Of a DNA stretch of 64,000 nucleotides, positions 17,699 through 27,044 are shown one piece after another; position 1 is the stretch's first letter, and each line of letters begins with the position of its first letter. Source of the DNA: Siphonobacter sp. BAB-5405 (GTDB lineage Bacteria > Bacteroidota > Bacteroidia > Cytophagales > Spirosomataceae); contig NZ_NJAG01000003.1 in assembly GCF_002872335.1 (NCBI RefSeq), forward strand, positions 14,532-78,531, read 5' to 3'. A program made the translations under genes and the position numbers. Below the pieces are notes generated by a model. The model was given only the letters and a program-made list of their open reading frames with translations. It did not search any database and was not told the DNA's origin.

Positions 17699-18277
17699 AT
17701 GATTACCATGTCTGTAAAAACAAGTATCGCAGCCTCCCGTACCATTCGTAATCCCATGCTGAAAGATGAAGTAGTTTTCCTGGAAACCAGTCTGGAAAGT
17801 CAGGGCCAACATACGCTGGTCGAAGTGACGCTGTCGGCGGGGGGAGGCAATCCGCTGCACTTCCACCGGGCTTTTTCCGAAGAGTTTACCTGTCTGGAAG
17901 GCGAACTGGGTATTCAACTGGGTAAGCAGATGCTGTACCTCAAACCGGGCGAATCAGCGATGGCTCCCGCCATGAGTCGCCACCGTTTCTTCAACCGGAC
18001 CAGCGAACCCTGCCGGTTTCGCTGTCGCATTGCTCCGGGTTTTCCGGGCTTCGAGCAAACGTTGCAGATTACCTACGGCCTGGCCTGTGATGGCAAAGCC
18101 AATGCCCAGGGAATGCCCAAAAATCCCTATGAACTAGCGTACGCCTTCATGATTAGCGGAACGTGCCTGACGGGCTGGATGAGCGTACTGCAACCCGTAT
18201 TGAATTACCTCGGCCAGCAGGCGATCAAGAAAGGAATTGCTGCTGAGTTACAGCGTAAGTATCTGAAAATCTGGTAG
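17699..18277 (+). CDS. Cupin-domain protein
   Basis: 192 residues from the ATG at 17699 (17708 is equally good). An upstream in-frame start at 17651 adds residues without cupin character. The metal-binding cupin motif is clear: PLHFHRAFSEEFTCLEGEL with two His and a Glu, then the second motif PAMSRHRFFNRTSEPCRF with a His. The C-terminal 70 residues are mostly helical (LAYAFMISGTCLTGWM) and may be membrane-associated. The enzyme or binding role is unknown. Its context is a stand-alone gene before a LytS-type kinase. Confidence 0.78.
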   Translation: MITMSVKTSIAASRTIRNPMLKDEVVFLETSLESQGQHTLVEVTLSAGGGNPLHFHRAFSEEFTCLEGELGIQLGKQMLYLKPGESAMAPAMSRHRFFNRTSEPCRFRCRIAPGFPGFEQTLQITYGLACDGKANAQGMPKNPYELAYAFMISGTCLTGWMSVLQPVLNYLGQQAIKKGIAAELQRKYLKIW

Positions 18278-18361
18278 AATCGTTTGCTTTTTTAGTACCT
18301 TTTTCATTGGCTACATCCGCGAAGTTCTCGTCGGTCTTGAATGCACTGAACATTCGATTTC

Positions 18362-19387
18362 ATGAAACAGTGGGCACGGTTTGACCGCTACGACTTTCTG
18401 ATCTATCTCCTCAATTACCCGGCACTGATCATTGCCAATTACATCATCTTTGGAGCGACGTACTTTCAGCACCGTTCATTGTTCCTGGGTACTACGCTGA
18501 TCGCCAATGGCTGGGGATTGATCGTTTTTGTCACGCTTACGCTCTGGATGAAATTCATGCGGTTTTGCTACGGAGCCCCGGATGAGTTCGGACAGCGATT
18601 ACTGTACTCCATGCTGGGCTACGTGGCGGTGATGATGTCGGTTATTCTCGGCGTCTTCTGGGTATACGACCAACTGGGGTATCCGTACAATCCCGACAAG
18701 ATTCCCTGGGTATTGATGATAGGTTTTGTTACGAACGTTACGTCGGCGGGTTGCCACGAATCCATTTTTACGTATAACCAGCTCCGGGAAAGTACCCGTC
18801 GGGAAGTGGTACTGAAAGAGCTGAACATGCAACAGCAGATGGACGTGCTCAAACAACAGGTCAATCCGCATTTTCTGTTTAATAGTCTCAATTCGCTGAT
18901 TGCCCTGATCGGCGAAAATCCGGTTCAGGCGGAAACCTTCGCTCAGGAGCTGAGTTCCGTGTACCGCTACGTGTTACGGGCCAATGAGCAGGATCTAACG
19001 GATTTGCATACGGAGCTGGAATTTATCCGCTCCTATGCTCATTTGTTACGCACCCGGCACGGGGCGGGCTTTCAATTGGTGAGCCAGATCGACCCGCAGT
19101 TCCGGCGGTACCAGTTACCGCCCCTGACGCTTCAGTTACTGGTCGAAAATGCCGTCAAGCACAATGTGGTACTCAACAGCCAGCCCTTACGCGTAGAAAT
19201 CCACACGGATGAGCTGGCCAATCTGTACGTCCGAAACAACCTGCAACCGAAAAAGCAAAGGCTTCCTTCCAGTGGGGTGGGGCTGACGAATATCGTTCGG
19301 AAGTACCACATGCTTGGACAGGCTCAGCCCTCCGTGCGACAGGAGGCGGGCCAGTTTGTCGTAGCTCTGCCGCTGATACCCGTCTAA
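18362..19387 (+). CDS. LytS/YehU-type sensor histidine kinase
   Basis: 341 residues. Four hydrophobic segments lie in the first 130 residues, then the His_kinase domain with the H-box LKQQVNPHFLFNSLNSL and the N-box LLVENAVKHNVV. The G-box is SSGVGLTNIVRKYHML. It is the common Bacteroidota type that normally works with a LytTR response regulator in the next gene. None is present here: the following gene encodes a muramidase on the same strand. The regulator must therefore be elsewhere, or the kinase is an orphan. Confidence 0.88.
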   Translation: MKQWARFDRYDFLIYLLNYPALIIANYIIFGATYFQHRSLFLGTTLIANGWGLIVFVTLTLWMKFMRFCYGAPDEFGQRLLYSMLGYVAVMMSVILGVFWVYDQLGYPYNPDKIPWVLMIGFVTNVTSAGCHESIFTYNQLRESTRREVVLKELNMQQQMDVLKQQVNPHFLFNSLNSLIALIGENPVQAETFAQELSSVYRYVLRANEQDLTDLHTELEFIRSYAHLLRTRHGAGFQLVSQIDPQFRRYQLPPLTLQLLVENAVKHNVVLNSQPLRVEIHTDELANLYVRNNLQPKKQRLPSSGVGLTNIVRKYHMLGQAQPSVRQEAGQFVVALPLIPV

Positions 19388-19472
19388 AAATGCACGTAGC
19401 CGCATCGGTAGGCACCCAATTTCCCGTACCTTGGGTTCGAATTTCAGTCACCTCCGAATCTACGTTTTACTT

Positions 19473-20663
19473 ATGCGGCTCGCTATTCTGCTTTTCTGGC
19501 TCTTTTTTGGCTTCTACGCCCAGGCTCAATCCTCCAAACCCATCCTCACGGGAGCCGACCGAATCGATGAATACCTACCGTATCTGAAAGGAAAACGGGT
19601 AGCTCTGGTTGTGAATCAAACCTCGATTATTGGTTCCCGGCCCAGTGTGGATAGTCTGGTGAGCCGCGGCGTACAGATTGTAAAGATTTTCGGTCCTGAA
19701 CACGGCTTTCGGGGCAATGCCAGTAATGGAGCCAAAGTCGGCGATGAACGCGATCCCAAAACGGGAATTCCGGTGCTCTCGCTGTACGGCAAACGCAAGA
19801 AACCGCTACCCGAGGATTTAACGGATGTCGATCTGCTGGTTTACGATATTCAGGATGTAGGAGCCCGCTTTTACACGTACATCAACACCCTGCACCGGGT
19901 GATGGAATCCTGCGTGGAAAATAAAAAGGAACTGGTGATTCTGGATCGGCCCAATCCCAACGGGTACCTCGTCGATGGCCCCATCCTGGAAGATCACCTG
20001 CACTCGGGCATCGGCATGCACCGTATTCCCGTCAGCCACGGCATGACCATCGCCGAATTTGCCCGGATGATCAACGGAGAAGGCTGGTTGCCGAACAAAG
20101 CGACCTGTCAACTACACATTGTAAAAGTGGCCAACTACCGGCACGAGTTGCCCTATGATTTACCCGTGATGCCTTCGCCCAACCTGAATACGCAGCAATC
20201 CATTCTGCTGTATCCGCACATTTGCTGGTTTGAAGGGACCATCATCAGCCAGGGACGGGGTACGTACTTTCCTTTTACGGTACTCGGTGCTCCGGCCCTG
20301 AAAGGTAAATATGCTTTCTCGTTCAAACCCGTCAGTATCAAAGGGATGAAAGAAGAACCTTTGCACGAGAATCAGGACTGTTACGGACTGGATTTACGGA
20401 AATACGATACCCGGCAACTACGTAAAAGCGGTCGCCTAAATCTGCAATGGCTTATCGAACTATACCAAGCGTATCCGGACAAGGACCGTTTCTTCGATAA
20501 AAGTCAGCATAAAGAAATTGGCGAGTTTGATAAACTATCGGGTACTGAACAACTGCGGAAACAAATCATTGCCGGCAAAAGCGAAGCCGAGATTCGAAAG
20601 AGCTGGGAGCCGGGTCTTTCCCAGTTTAAGACCATGCGGAAAAAGTACTTGTTGTATCCGTAG
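19473..20663 (+). CDS. NamZ-family exo-beta-N-acetylmuramidase (DUF1343)
   Basis: 396 residues from ATG 19473, which starts a signal peptide (LLFWLFFGFYAQAQ). Family motifs are GKRVALVVNQTS, the block FGPEHGFRGNA, VYDIQDVGARFYTYI, ILDRPNPNG and the C-terminal PSPNLNTQQSILLYPH. NamZ removes terminal MurNAc from the non-reducing end of muropeptide glycans, so it acts in peptidoglycan turnover and recycling in the periplasm. The position 86 bases after the kinase leaves a shared transcript possible. The lead residues before 19473 lack a signal and are rejected. Confidence 0.85.
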   Translation: MRLAILLFWLFFGFYAQAQSSKPILTGADRIDEYLPYLKGKRVALVVNQTSIIGSRPSVDSLVSRGVQIVKIFGPEHGFRGNASNGAKVGDERDPKTGIPVLSLYGKRKKPLPEDLTDVDLLVYDIQDVGARFYTYINTLHRVMESCVENKKELVILDRPNPNGYLVDGPILEDHLHSGIGMHRIPVSHGMTIAEFARMINGEGWLPNKATCQLHIVKVANYRHELPYDLPVMPSPNLNTQQSILLYPHICWFEGTIISQGRGTYFPFTVLGAPALKGKYAFSFKPVSIKGMKEEPLHENQDCYGLDLRKYDTRQLRKSGRLNLQWLIELYQAYPDKDRFFDKSQHKEIGEFDKLSGTEQLRKQIIAGKSEAEIRKSWEPGLSQFKTMRKKYLLYP

Positions 20664-20784
20664 GGCATTCATTCAAGACCTAGCTTGAGTAGCTATTTTT
20701 CTTAGGGGGATTTCCGGAAGGCTTGTCAAACAAAGGGGCGTACCTTAAATTGCTTCCTTTCCCATTTTGTAAACGAACGAACCT

Positions 20785-22083
20785 ATGAAGAAAACACTAC
20801 TACTGGCTTTGGCCACGGTGGTTTACTCGGGCTCCGTCTGGGCTCAGAAGACGGCTACACCACTCACGGCTGAGAAGAAGTACGAAACTGAAATCAATAC
20901 GCTGACCAGCCGTTCCCGGGTAAAAACGGCCTTTCAAACCATTCTGGACCTCGAGCCCGAAACGCGTAAAGATCATTTGCTGTTAACGCAGATTCCTTCC
21001 CCGCCCTTCAAAGAGCAGGTACGGGCCAAAAAATACGCTGAATTACTGCGAACTGCCGGAGCCGATTCAGTATGGATGGATGAAGTAGGCAACGTACTGG
21101 CTCGTCGAAAAGGCAAAACGGGCAAACGAACGGTAGTCCTGGAAGGACACCTCGATACCGTTTTCCCGGAAGGAACGGATGTAACGGTGAAACAGCGGGG
21201 CGATACCCTGTTTGCTCCCGGTATCGGAGATGATAGTCGGGGACTGGCTGTTGTGCTGGCCGTTCTTAAAACCATGCAGAAAAACAACCTTCGCACCGAG
21301 GGTGATGTACTCTTTGTCGGTACGGTAGGCGAAGAAGGTCTGGGGGATCTGCGGGGCGTTAAACACCTGTTTTCTGGAAAAGGCCCTAAAATTGATTCCT
21401 ACCTGTCGGTAGATGGGTCGGGGATCGGACCAATCACCAACGGCGGTGTCGGTTCGGTACGGTATCGGGTAACGTACAAAGGGCCGGGCGGGCATTCCTA
21501 CGGTTCGTTTGGGCTGGTTAACCCGCATCAGGCCCTGGGTCGGGCGATTCATTACTTTACGCTGGAGGCGGACCAATTTACCCGTACGGGGCCTAAAACG
21601 ACCTATAGCGTCAGCGTAATTGGTGGCGGGACTTCCGTAAATGCCATTCCATTTGAATCGTGGATGGAAGTCGATATGCGTTCGGAAGATCAGCAGAAAC
21701 TTTCCGGAATCAACGACTTATTTCTGGCCGCCGTACAAAAAGGGTTGAAGGAAGAAAATGCCATCAAACGTTTGGGTGCCGACCTGACAGTAGACGTCAA
21801 GAAAGTAGGCGATCGACCTTCGGGTCTGACGGAGGCTAAGCAGCCCCTCATTCAGCGGATGATTGCCATCAGCCGGTATCTCAAAGCCGAACCTTCGCTG
21901 CACAGCAGTTCCACCAATGCCAATATTCCGTTTGCGAAGGGCGTTCCGGCGGCTACGATTGGTATCGGTGGCGTGGGCGGCGGTGCTCACTCCCTGGGCG
22001 AGTGGTGGATGAACGATAAAGGATATCTCGGTATTCAGCAAGCCCTGCTGATCGTACTGGCGGAAGCTGGTTATACGGAATAA
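20785..22083 (+). CDS. M20-family metallopeptidase, secreted
   Basis: 432 residues with a signal peptide ending in VWAQ (about residue 21). Two-zinc M20 ligands are visible: LEGHLDTVFP (His and Asp), GIGDDSRGL (bridging Asp), GTVGEEGLGDLRG (Glu-Glu), YLSVDGSG (Asp) and GGGAHSLGEWW (last His). The dimerisation domain lies between (YKGPGGHSYGSFGL). It probably removes an amino acid or opens small peptides in the periplasm. The final motif SSSTNANIPFAKGVPA fits the peptidase T/M20 class. It is followed by its own terminator. Confidence 0.88.
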   Translation: MKKTLLLALATVVYSGSVWAQKTATPLTAEKKYETEINTLTSRSRVKTAFQTILDLEPETRKDHLLLTQIPSPPFKEQVRAKKYAELLRTAGADSVWMDEVGNVLARRKGKTGKRTVVLEGHLDTVFPEGTDVTVKQRGDTLFAPGIGDDSRGLAVVLAVLKTMQKNNLRTEGDVLFVGTVGEEGLGDLRGVKHLFSGKGPKIDSYLSVDGSGIGPITNGGVGSVRYRVTYKGPGGHSYGSFGLVNPHQALGRAIHYFTLEADQFTRTGPKTTYSVSVIGGGTSVNAIPFESWMEVDMRSEDQQKLSGINDLFLAAVQKGLKEENAIKRLGADLTVDVKKVGDRPSGLTEAKQPLIQRMIAISRYLKAEPSLHSSSTNANIPFAKGVPAATIGIGGVGGGAHSLGEWWMNDKGYLGIQQALLIVLAEAGYTE

Positions 22084-22106
22084 GGAATGTAGTTAATTGC
22101 TTCATG

Positions 22107-22148
22107 AACAGCCTGGTGGGACTTTTTACCCCATCAGGCTGTTGGGTT
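22107..22148 (+). terminator. Terminator after the M20 peptidase
   Basis: AACAGCCTGgTGGG (22107-22120) pairs with its complement at 22129-22143, followed by a T-containing tail after the stem. Good intrinsic terminator shape. Confidence 0.7.
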
Positions 22149-22200
22149 TTGCTGGGTATGGTTGTTTTCGAATTCCGTACATAACCAGCCCTTATCAACT

Positions 22201-23001
22201 ATGGCAACGCAGGAAAAATTTGCTCTGATCACCGGAGCCACGAGTGGCATTGGGTACGAACTGGCCAGGCTATTCGCCAACGATCAGTATAATCTGGTCA
22301 TCGTCGCTCGCAATGCCGACGAACTGAATACAACGGCTATCGAATTGAGCCAGCAATACGGAGTGGAGGTCGTCACCCTGGCGAAAGATCTGGTACAGCG
22401 GGAAGCTCCCCAGCAAGTATACGAAGAAATAAAAGCCAAGGGCATTCAGATCGATGTACTGGTCAACAATGCCGGTCAGGGCCAGTATGGACTGTTTATC
22501 GATACGGATCTGGAACGGGAGCTGGATATTATTCAGTTGAACGTCAGTGCTTACGTATCGCTGACGAAGTTTTACCTGCAGGAAATGGTGGCCCGTAACG
22601 ATGGAAAAATCCTGAATGTGGCCTCCATTGCCAGTAAATTGCCCGGTCCCTGGCAGGCGGTCTATCACGCGACGAAGGCCTTCGTGCTGTCCTTTACCGA
22701 AGCCTTGCGTAGTGAAATCAAGGAAAGTGACGTTACGATTACGGCTTTGTTGCCCGGCCCGACGGACACCGATTTCTTCAACAAAGCCCAAATGCAGGAG
22801 TCGAAAATCGTGCAGGAGGGCGATCTGGCCGATCCAGTACAGGTGGCGAAAGATGGTTACGAGGCCCTGATGGCAGGCGACGACAAAGTAGTATCAGGTC
22901 TGAAAAACAAGCTGCAAACAGCGGTGAGCAACGTTATGCCCGATTCGATGTTGGCGGATACGATGAATAAGCAGCAGCGGCCTGCGGATACGCATTCCTG
23001 A
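22201..23001 (+). CDS. Short-chain dehydrogenase/reductase
   Basis: 266 residues from ATG 22201; an in-frame start at 22162 precedes it without conserved sequence. It has a Rossmann motif TGATSGIG, NNAG in LVNNAGQGQYG, a catalytic Ser region (NVASIASKLPG) and YxxxK in YHATKAF. This is the classical SDR fold, close to the DltE/YqjQ-type. Substrate not known. It stands alone between two terminators. Confidence 0.9.
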   Translation: MATQEKFALITGATSGIGYELARLFANDQYNLVIVARNADELNTTAIELSQQYGVEVVTLAKDLVQREAPQQVYEEIKAKGIQIDVLVNNAGQGQYGLFIDTDLERELDIIQLNVSAYVSLTKFYLQEMVARNDGKILNVASIASKLPGPWQAVYHATKAFVLSFTEALRSEIKESDVTITALLPGPTDTDFFNKAQMQESKIVQEGDLADPVQVAKDGYEALMAGDDKVVSGLKNKLQTAVSNVMPDSMLADTMNKQQRPADTHS

Positions 23002-23024
23002 ACTCTCAAATGAATCGATTACAG

Positions 23025-23067
23025 CACCCGGCTTTCGTATGGTCATGTACGGTAGTCGGGTGTTTTT
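23025..23067 (+). terminator. Terminator after the SDR gene
   Basis: 23025-23039 pairs with 23048-23062 (a few mismatches in the middle), then a T run to 23067. Confidence 0.7.
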
Positions 23068-23077
23068 ATAAGTCAAC

Positions 23078-23110
23078 TTTGCGGTCGGCTGTCGAATAGC
23101 TCTATCTTTA
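23078..23110 (+). promoter_or_regulatory. Candidate promoter of the UMF1-type transporter
   Basis: TTTG at 23078-23081 and TATCTTTA at 23103-23110 are separated by 21 bases. This is 7 of 8 positions of TAnnTTTG with the right spacing, 24 bases before the start codon at 23135. Confidence 0.5.
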
Positions 23111-23134
23111 AGGGGCCGTAAACAACCGTTCTGT

Positions 23135-24442
23135 ATGCTGATTAAAAATGACCCCAAAGTGATCAATGCCTGGTGTTTTTATGACTGGGCTAACTCCGTA
23201 CACGCTTTGGTGATTGTAACCGCCATTTTTCCCATCTATTTTGGAGCCACGGCGGTAACCCGCTCCCCGGATTTTGTTACCTACTTTGGGATGGAATTTC
23301 AGAATTCGGTGGTGTTTTCCTATTCTGTATCCATCGCTTTTCTGATCATTGCCGTGCTGAGTCCCCTGTTTTCAGCCATTGCCGATTACTCCGGTCGCAA
23401 GAAGCTGTTTATGAAAATCTTCTGTTATTTCGGAGCTTTCAACTGTGCCTTACTCTTCTTTTTTACGAAAGAAAATTACGTCAGCTCAACGCTGTTCTTC
23501 ATCTTCTCGCTCGTCGGCTGGGCGGGGAGTATCGTCTATTACAATTCCTTCCTGCCCGAAATCGTGACGGAAGATCGCTACGATGCCGTCAGTGCCCGCG
23601 GTTTTTCTTTAGGCTATATCGGTAGTGTACTACTGCTGGTTTTTAACCTGACGATGGTATTGAAACCCGAATGGTACGGTATCACCGATGCGAGTCTGCC
23701 GCCCCGCATTGCCTTCCTAAGCGTGGGCGTATGGTGGGCGGGTTTCGCTCAATATACGTTTGCATACCTGCCGGAAGTATCCTTGGAAAAGGAGCGGCAG
23801 AAGAACTGGTTATGGAATGGCTTCATCCAGCTGAAACTGGTGCTGCAACAGATCAAAGGAATGCCGCTGTTGAAACGCTTTCTGCTGGCGTACTTCTGCT
23901 ATAACATGGGGGTACAGACGGTTATGTATCTGGCCACACTTTTCGGCGATAAAGAGCTTCATCTGGACTCCGGTTCCCTCATTGCCGTCCTGCTGGTCAT
24001 TCAGCTGGTGGCGATTTTGGGGGCCTGGCTGTTTGCCAAAGCCTCGGCCCGTTGGGGAAATTTCCGGGCTCTGATGGTCGCGGTATTCATCTGGATTGGT
24101 ATTTGCGGGGCTGCGTACTTCGTGCAGACGGGGGCTCAGTTTTACGTACTGGCCTTCGTCGTGGGTCTGGTCATGGGTGGGATCCAGTCGCTGTCGCGTT
24201 CGACTTACGCCAAACTGCTACCCACGGGTACGCACGATACGGCTTCGTTCTTTAGTTTTTACGATGTATGCGATAAAACATCAACCGTGATCGGGACCTT
24301 TCTTTTTGGGGTAGTCATTCAGTTCACGGGCTCGATGCGGTACAGCGTGCTGGTCATTGCTGGAGTCTTTGTGATTGGATTCATCATGCTAACCATTTTG
24401 ACCCGAATAAAAAAAAGAAGTCCAATTCTTGCATCCGTCTAA
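23135..24442 (+). CDS. MFS transporter of the UMF1/Atg22-like family
   Basis: 435 residues with about 12 membrane segments. The N-terminal signature INAWCFYDWANSVHALVI is typical of the UMF1 (unknown major facilitator, Atg22-like) group. The loop between segments 2 and 3 has ADYSGRKKLFMK, the MFS motif A. Yeast Atg22 exports amino acids from the vacuole; the role of bacterial members is not established. The start at 23135 lies in front of the signature by a few residues. It precedes tRNA-Val by 31 bases on the same strand, but the tRNA has its own promoter inside the end of this gene. Confidence 0.85.
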   Translation: MLIKNDPKVINAWCFYDWANSVHALVIVTAIFPIYFGATAVTRSPDFVTYFGMEFQNSVVFSYSVSIAFLIIAVLSPLFSAIADYSGRKKLFMKIFCYFGAFNCALLFFFTKENYVSSTLFFIFSLVGWAGSIVYYNSFLPEIVTEDRYDAVSARGFSLGYIGSVLLLVFNLTMVLKPEWYGITDASLPPRIAFLSVGVWWAGFAQYTFAYLPEVSLEKERQKNWLWNGFIQLKLVLQQIKGMPLLKRFLLAYFCYNMGVQTVMYLATLFGDKELHLDSGSLIAVLLVIQLVAILGAWLFAKASARWGNFRALMVAVFIWIGICGAAYFVQTGAQFYVLAFVVGLVMGGIQSLSRSTYAKLLPTGTHDTASFFSFYDVCDKTSTVIGTFLFGVVIQFTGSMRYSVLVIAGVFVIGFIMLTILTRIKKRSPILASV

Positions 24443-24458
24443 TCGAGCCTTATTTTTG
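24429..24458 (+). promoter_or_regulatory. Promoter of tRNA-Val
   Basis: TTG at 24429-24431, a 19-base spacer and a perfect TATTTTTG box at 24451-24458, 15 bases before the mature tRNA end. It overlaps the last codons of the transporter gene. Confidence 0.7.
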
Positions 24459-24473
24459 TGATCCTAAACGCTT

Positions 24474-24548
24474 GGAATGTTAGCTCAGTTGGTTCAGAGC
24501 ACTACCTTGACAGGGTAGGGGTCAGGGGTTCGAGTCCCTTACATTTCA
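24474..24548 (+). tRNA. tRNA-Val (GAC)
   Basis: 75 bases fold as a cloverleaf. The acceptor GGAATGT pairs with ACATTTC (one G-T pair) plus discriminator A. The D-arm contains TAGCTCAGTTGGTTCAGAGC, the anticodon stem is CTACC/GGTAG with loop TTGACAG giving anticodon GAC, and the T-arm AGGGG/CCCTT has loop TTCGAGT. The CCA end is not encoded. Confidence 0.93.
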
Positions 24549-24566
24549 CTTCTGTAAAGCCTCAGT

Positions 24567-24613
24567 AAACAAAAACACCCGCTTAAAGTTAATTTAAGCG
24601 GGTGTTTTTGTTT
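24567..24613. terminator. Perfect terminator after tRNA-Val
   Basis: 24567-24587 pairs perfectly with 24593-24613 (21 bp, 5-base loop). The T-rich right arm gives a strong intrinsic terminator, symmetrical enough to work in both directions. Confidence 0.9.
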
Positions 24614-24662
24614 ATACTCGAATGGGCCAAGCCCGATTCCGTTATTTATTATTGTAAGCTCC

Positions 24663-26563
24663 ATGGTGGTCAATTACCGTCAAGTACTGGAACACATCAG
24701 TGAGGCCGTCTTCCTGCTGGATGCAAATGGATATATTCAGTATTGTAATCCCGGAGCGACTCGGCTGACGGGTTATTCAGTCAATGACCTGAATCATCAG
24801 TCGATGGCCCTGCTGAGAAGCGGCGGCAACGATCTCATTCAGGCGGAATACGAGCGAACGGTCGCACTACGCGAAGGCTTCACGCACAGCAAAAACTGGA
24901 TTTTCCGAAAAGATGGCAGTTTTTTTGGGGTGAAATGACAGTCACCCCCGTTTTTGACGAAGAACAGGTCTGCACGGGTTATACCTGCCTGTTGCGGGAT
25001 AGTACCGCGGTGCTGGAAGAAACCATTCGCCTGCGAGACAATGAAGAACGCTACCGGCTGATGGTGGAAGGGGTGAAAGAGTACGCCATTTTTCTACTCG
25101 ACACCGGCGGCCATATCGTTACCTGGAATGAAGGAGCTCAGCGTACCAAAGGCTATTCACCGGATGAAATTGTGGGGAAACATTTTTCCATTTTCTATAC
25201 GGCGGAAGACCTGGAAGATGGCAAGCCCGCTCGTGAACTAAAAATTGCCATTGCAACGGGCAAATACGAAGAACAGGGCTGGCGAGTCAAAAAAGACGGT
25301 TCCGTCTTTTGGGCGAATGTGGTTATTACGGCTTTGTTCAACGAACGAAACGAACACATTGGCTTCTCGAAAGTAACCCGCGATCTTACCGAAACCAAGT
25401 ATCAGCAGGAAGCCCTGCGAGAGAGTGAGGAACGCTACCGTTCGCTCGTGGAGCAGGTAGGCGATTACGGTATTTTCATGATGGACGAAAAAGGTCGCAT
25501 CGTTAGCTGGAATACCGGGGCTCAGCGAATCAACGGATATACGACTGAGGAGATTCTGGGTAAGTATTTTTCCATTTTCTATACCGAAGAAGACATCCTG
25601 AACGGGAAGCCGGATTTTGAATTACGAACGGCCCGGACTGTAGGCACGTACAAGGAAGAAGGCTGGCGACTACGGAAAGATGGGAGTAAATTCTGGGCGA
25701 ACGTGGTCATTACGGCCCTGTACAGCAGTGAAAAAGTGTTCATGGGCTTCTCAAAAGTAACCCGCGATCTGACCGAACGCAAACAGGCCGAGCTGGCCTT
25801 ACGCGAAAGTTACGAACGCTTCCGCTCCCTGGCCCATACGCTTAAAAAAACCAATACTGAACTGGCCTATGCCAATCAGGAACTGGAACAGTTTACCTCC
25901 ATCGTTTCCCACGACCTGCAGGAGCCCATCCGGACCATTAAAAGCTATCTGCAATTGCTGGATTTGAAACTCGATGCCGAACAATACACGGACCTGAAAG
26001 CGTATATTAGCCGAACCATTCACGCGGCCAATCGCATGCGGGAGCTGATTCAGAACCTGCTGCATTATTCGCAGTTGAGTCGCGGCGAAATTCTGGAAGT
26101 AACCATGCCGACGTCGGAACTCATCGAGCAGGCGTTGCAAAACCTGAAGACTTCGATCGAACGCACGCAGCCGGAAATCCGTATCGAATGCGAAGTGGAT
26201 GCCGTGAAGGGAGATCGGGTACAGCTGGTGCAGTTACTCCAGAATTTGCTGAGTAATGCATTGAAATTTACCAACGCGGAAAAACCACTCCTTACGATTC
26301 GGTGTACGGAGGTGGAAGGACACGTGAAATTTTCCGTATCGGACAATGGCATCGGGATTGCTCCCGGGGATTACGCGAAAGTGTTTGATATGTTCAGACG
26401 CCTGCATACCCAGAAAGAATATCCCGGTACGGGTATTGGACTGACGATCTGTAAAAAGATTGTCGATCGGCACCGGGGCACGATCTGGCTTGAGTCGGAA
26501 GCCGGCCAGGGAACGACCTTTCATTTTACGTTGTACGAAAAACCAAGTGAACACTTCGTATGA
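24663..26563 (+). CDS. Multi-PAS sensor histidine kinase, first PAS split by a frameshift
   Basis: One kinase of about 633 residues in two frames. 24663-24938 encodes the first part of a PAS domain (HISEAVFLLDANGYIQYCNPG...), breaking off after RKDGSFFG. 24935-26563 resumes with MTVTPVFDEEQVCTGYTCLLRDST, the end of the same PAS. Adding one T to the T7 run at 24920-24926 joins them as FFWGEMTVTPVF, as expected for a PAS/PAC. Two further PAS domains follow, similar to each other (NEERYRLMVEGVKEYAIFLLD and EERYRSLVEQVGDYGIFMMD). Then come a HisKA with SHDLQEP (His at codon 25910) and an HATPase with NALKFTN, DNGIGI and GTGIGL. It is cytoplasmic, with no membrane segment. The start of the response regulator overlaps its end (ATGA), so they are coupled. 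If the break is real, the second frame could still yield a kinase lacking the first PAS. Confidence 0.82.
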
Positions 26564-26991
26564 GAACTTATACGATTTTAATTGCGGAAAACGACGAGGA
26601 CGAACGATTCTTTATGCAACAGGGATTCGACGAAGCATCGGGTTTGTTTGCCGTGGAAGCTCTGGTGAAAAACGGCGATGCCCTGCTTGAATGGCTGACG
26701 CTGAATGCCCCCCGCCGACCTGACGTGATTTTATCGGATCTTAATATGCCGGGGAAAAATGGTTACGACGTCATCAACGAGCTCAAAATCCAGCCCCTGT
26801 ACGCTTCCATTCCCGTTATTATTACCTCAACGTCGCCGATTCAAAGTACCATCGAACGTTGCCTGACGCTGGGAGCCGCTGATTACATCGTAAAACCCGA
26901 AACATTCATCGAATACGGACCTTTCGTACGGGAATTACACCAGCGTATCCGCACCAAACAGCTTATTCCTGATGCCGAGGAGCCTTCATAA
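26560..26991 (+). CDS. Single-domain response regulator
   Basis: 143 residues, a receiver domain alone. It has the acidic pair ENDEDERFF, phospho-acceptor Asp in ILSDLNMPGKNG, IITSTSP with the Thr/Ser, and Lys in YIVKPE. There is no output domain, so it works by protein contact or as a phosphate shuttle. The start codon overlaps the stop of the kinase gene (26560-26563), which makes the kinase its obvious partner. Confidence 0.9.
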   Translation: MRTYTILIAENDEDERFFMQQGFDEASGLFAVEALVKNGDALLEWLTLNAPRRPDVILSDLNMPGKNGYDVINELKIQPLYASIPVIITSTSPIQSTIERCLTLGAADYIVKPETFIEYGPFVRELHQRIRTKQLIPDAEEPS

Positions 26992-27026
26992 AAAAAGCCG
27001 TAATCAGGAGCGATTACGGCTTTTTT
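26991..27026. terminator. Bidirectional terminator between two convergent response regulators
   Basis: 26991-27005 pairs with 27012-27026 (15 bp, A-run/T-run ends) and serves both flanking genes. Confidence 0.9.
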
Positions 27027-27044
27027 ATAAGGGCTAGAACAGTA

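Noticed and set aside
24460-24620. A multi-tRNA cluster or an attachment site at tRNA-Val
   Set aside because: Only one tRNA cloverleaf is present. No integrase gene or duplicated tRNA 3' end was seen nearby.
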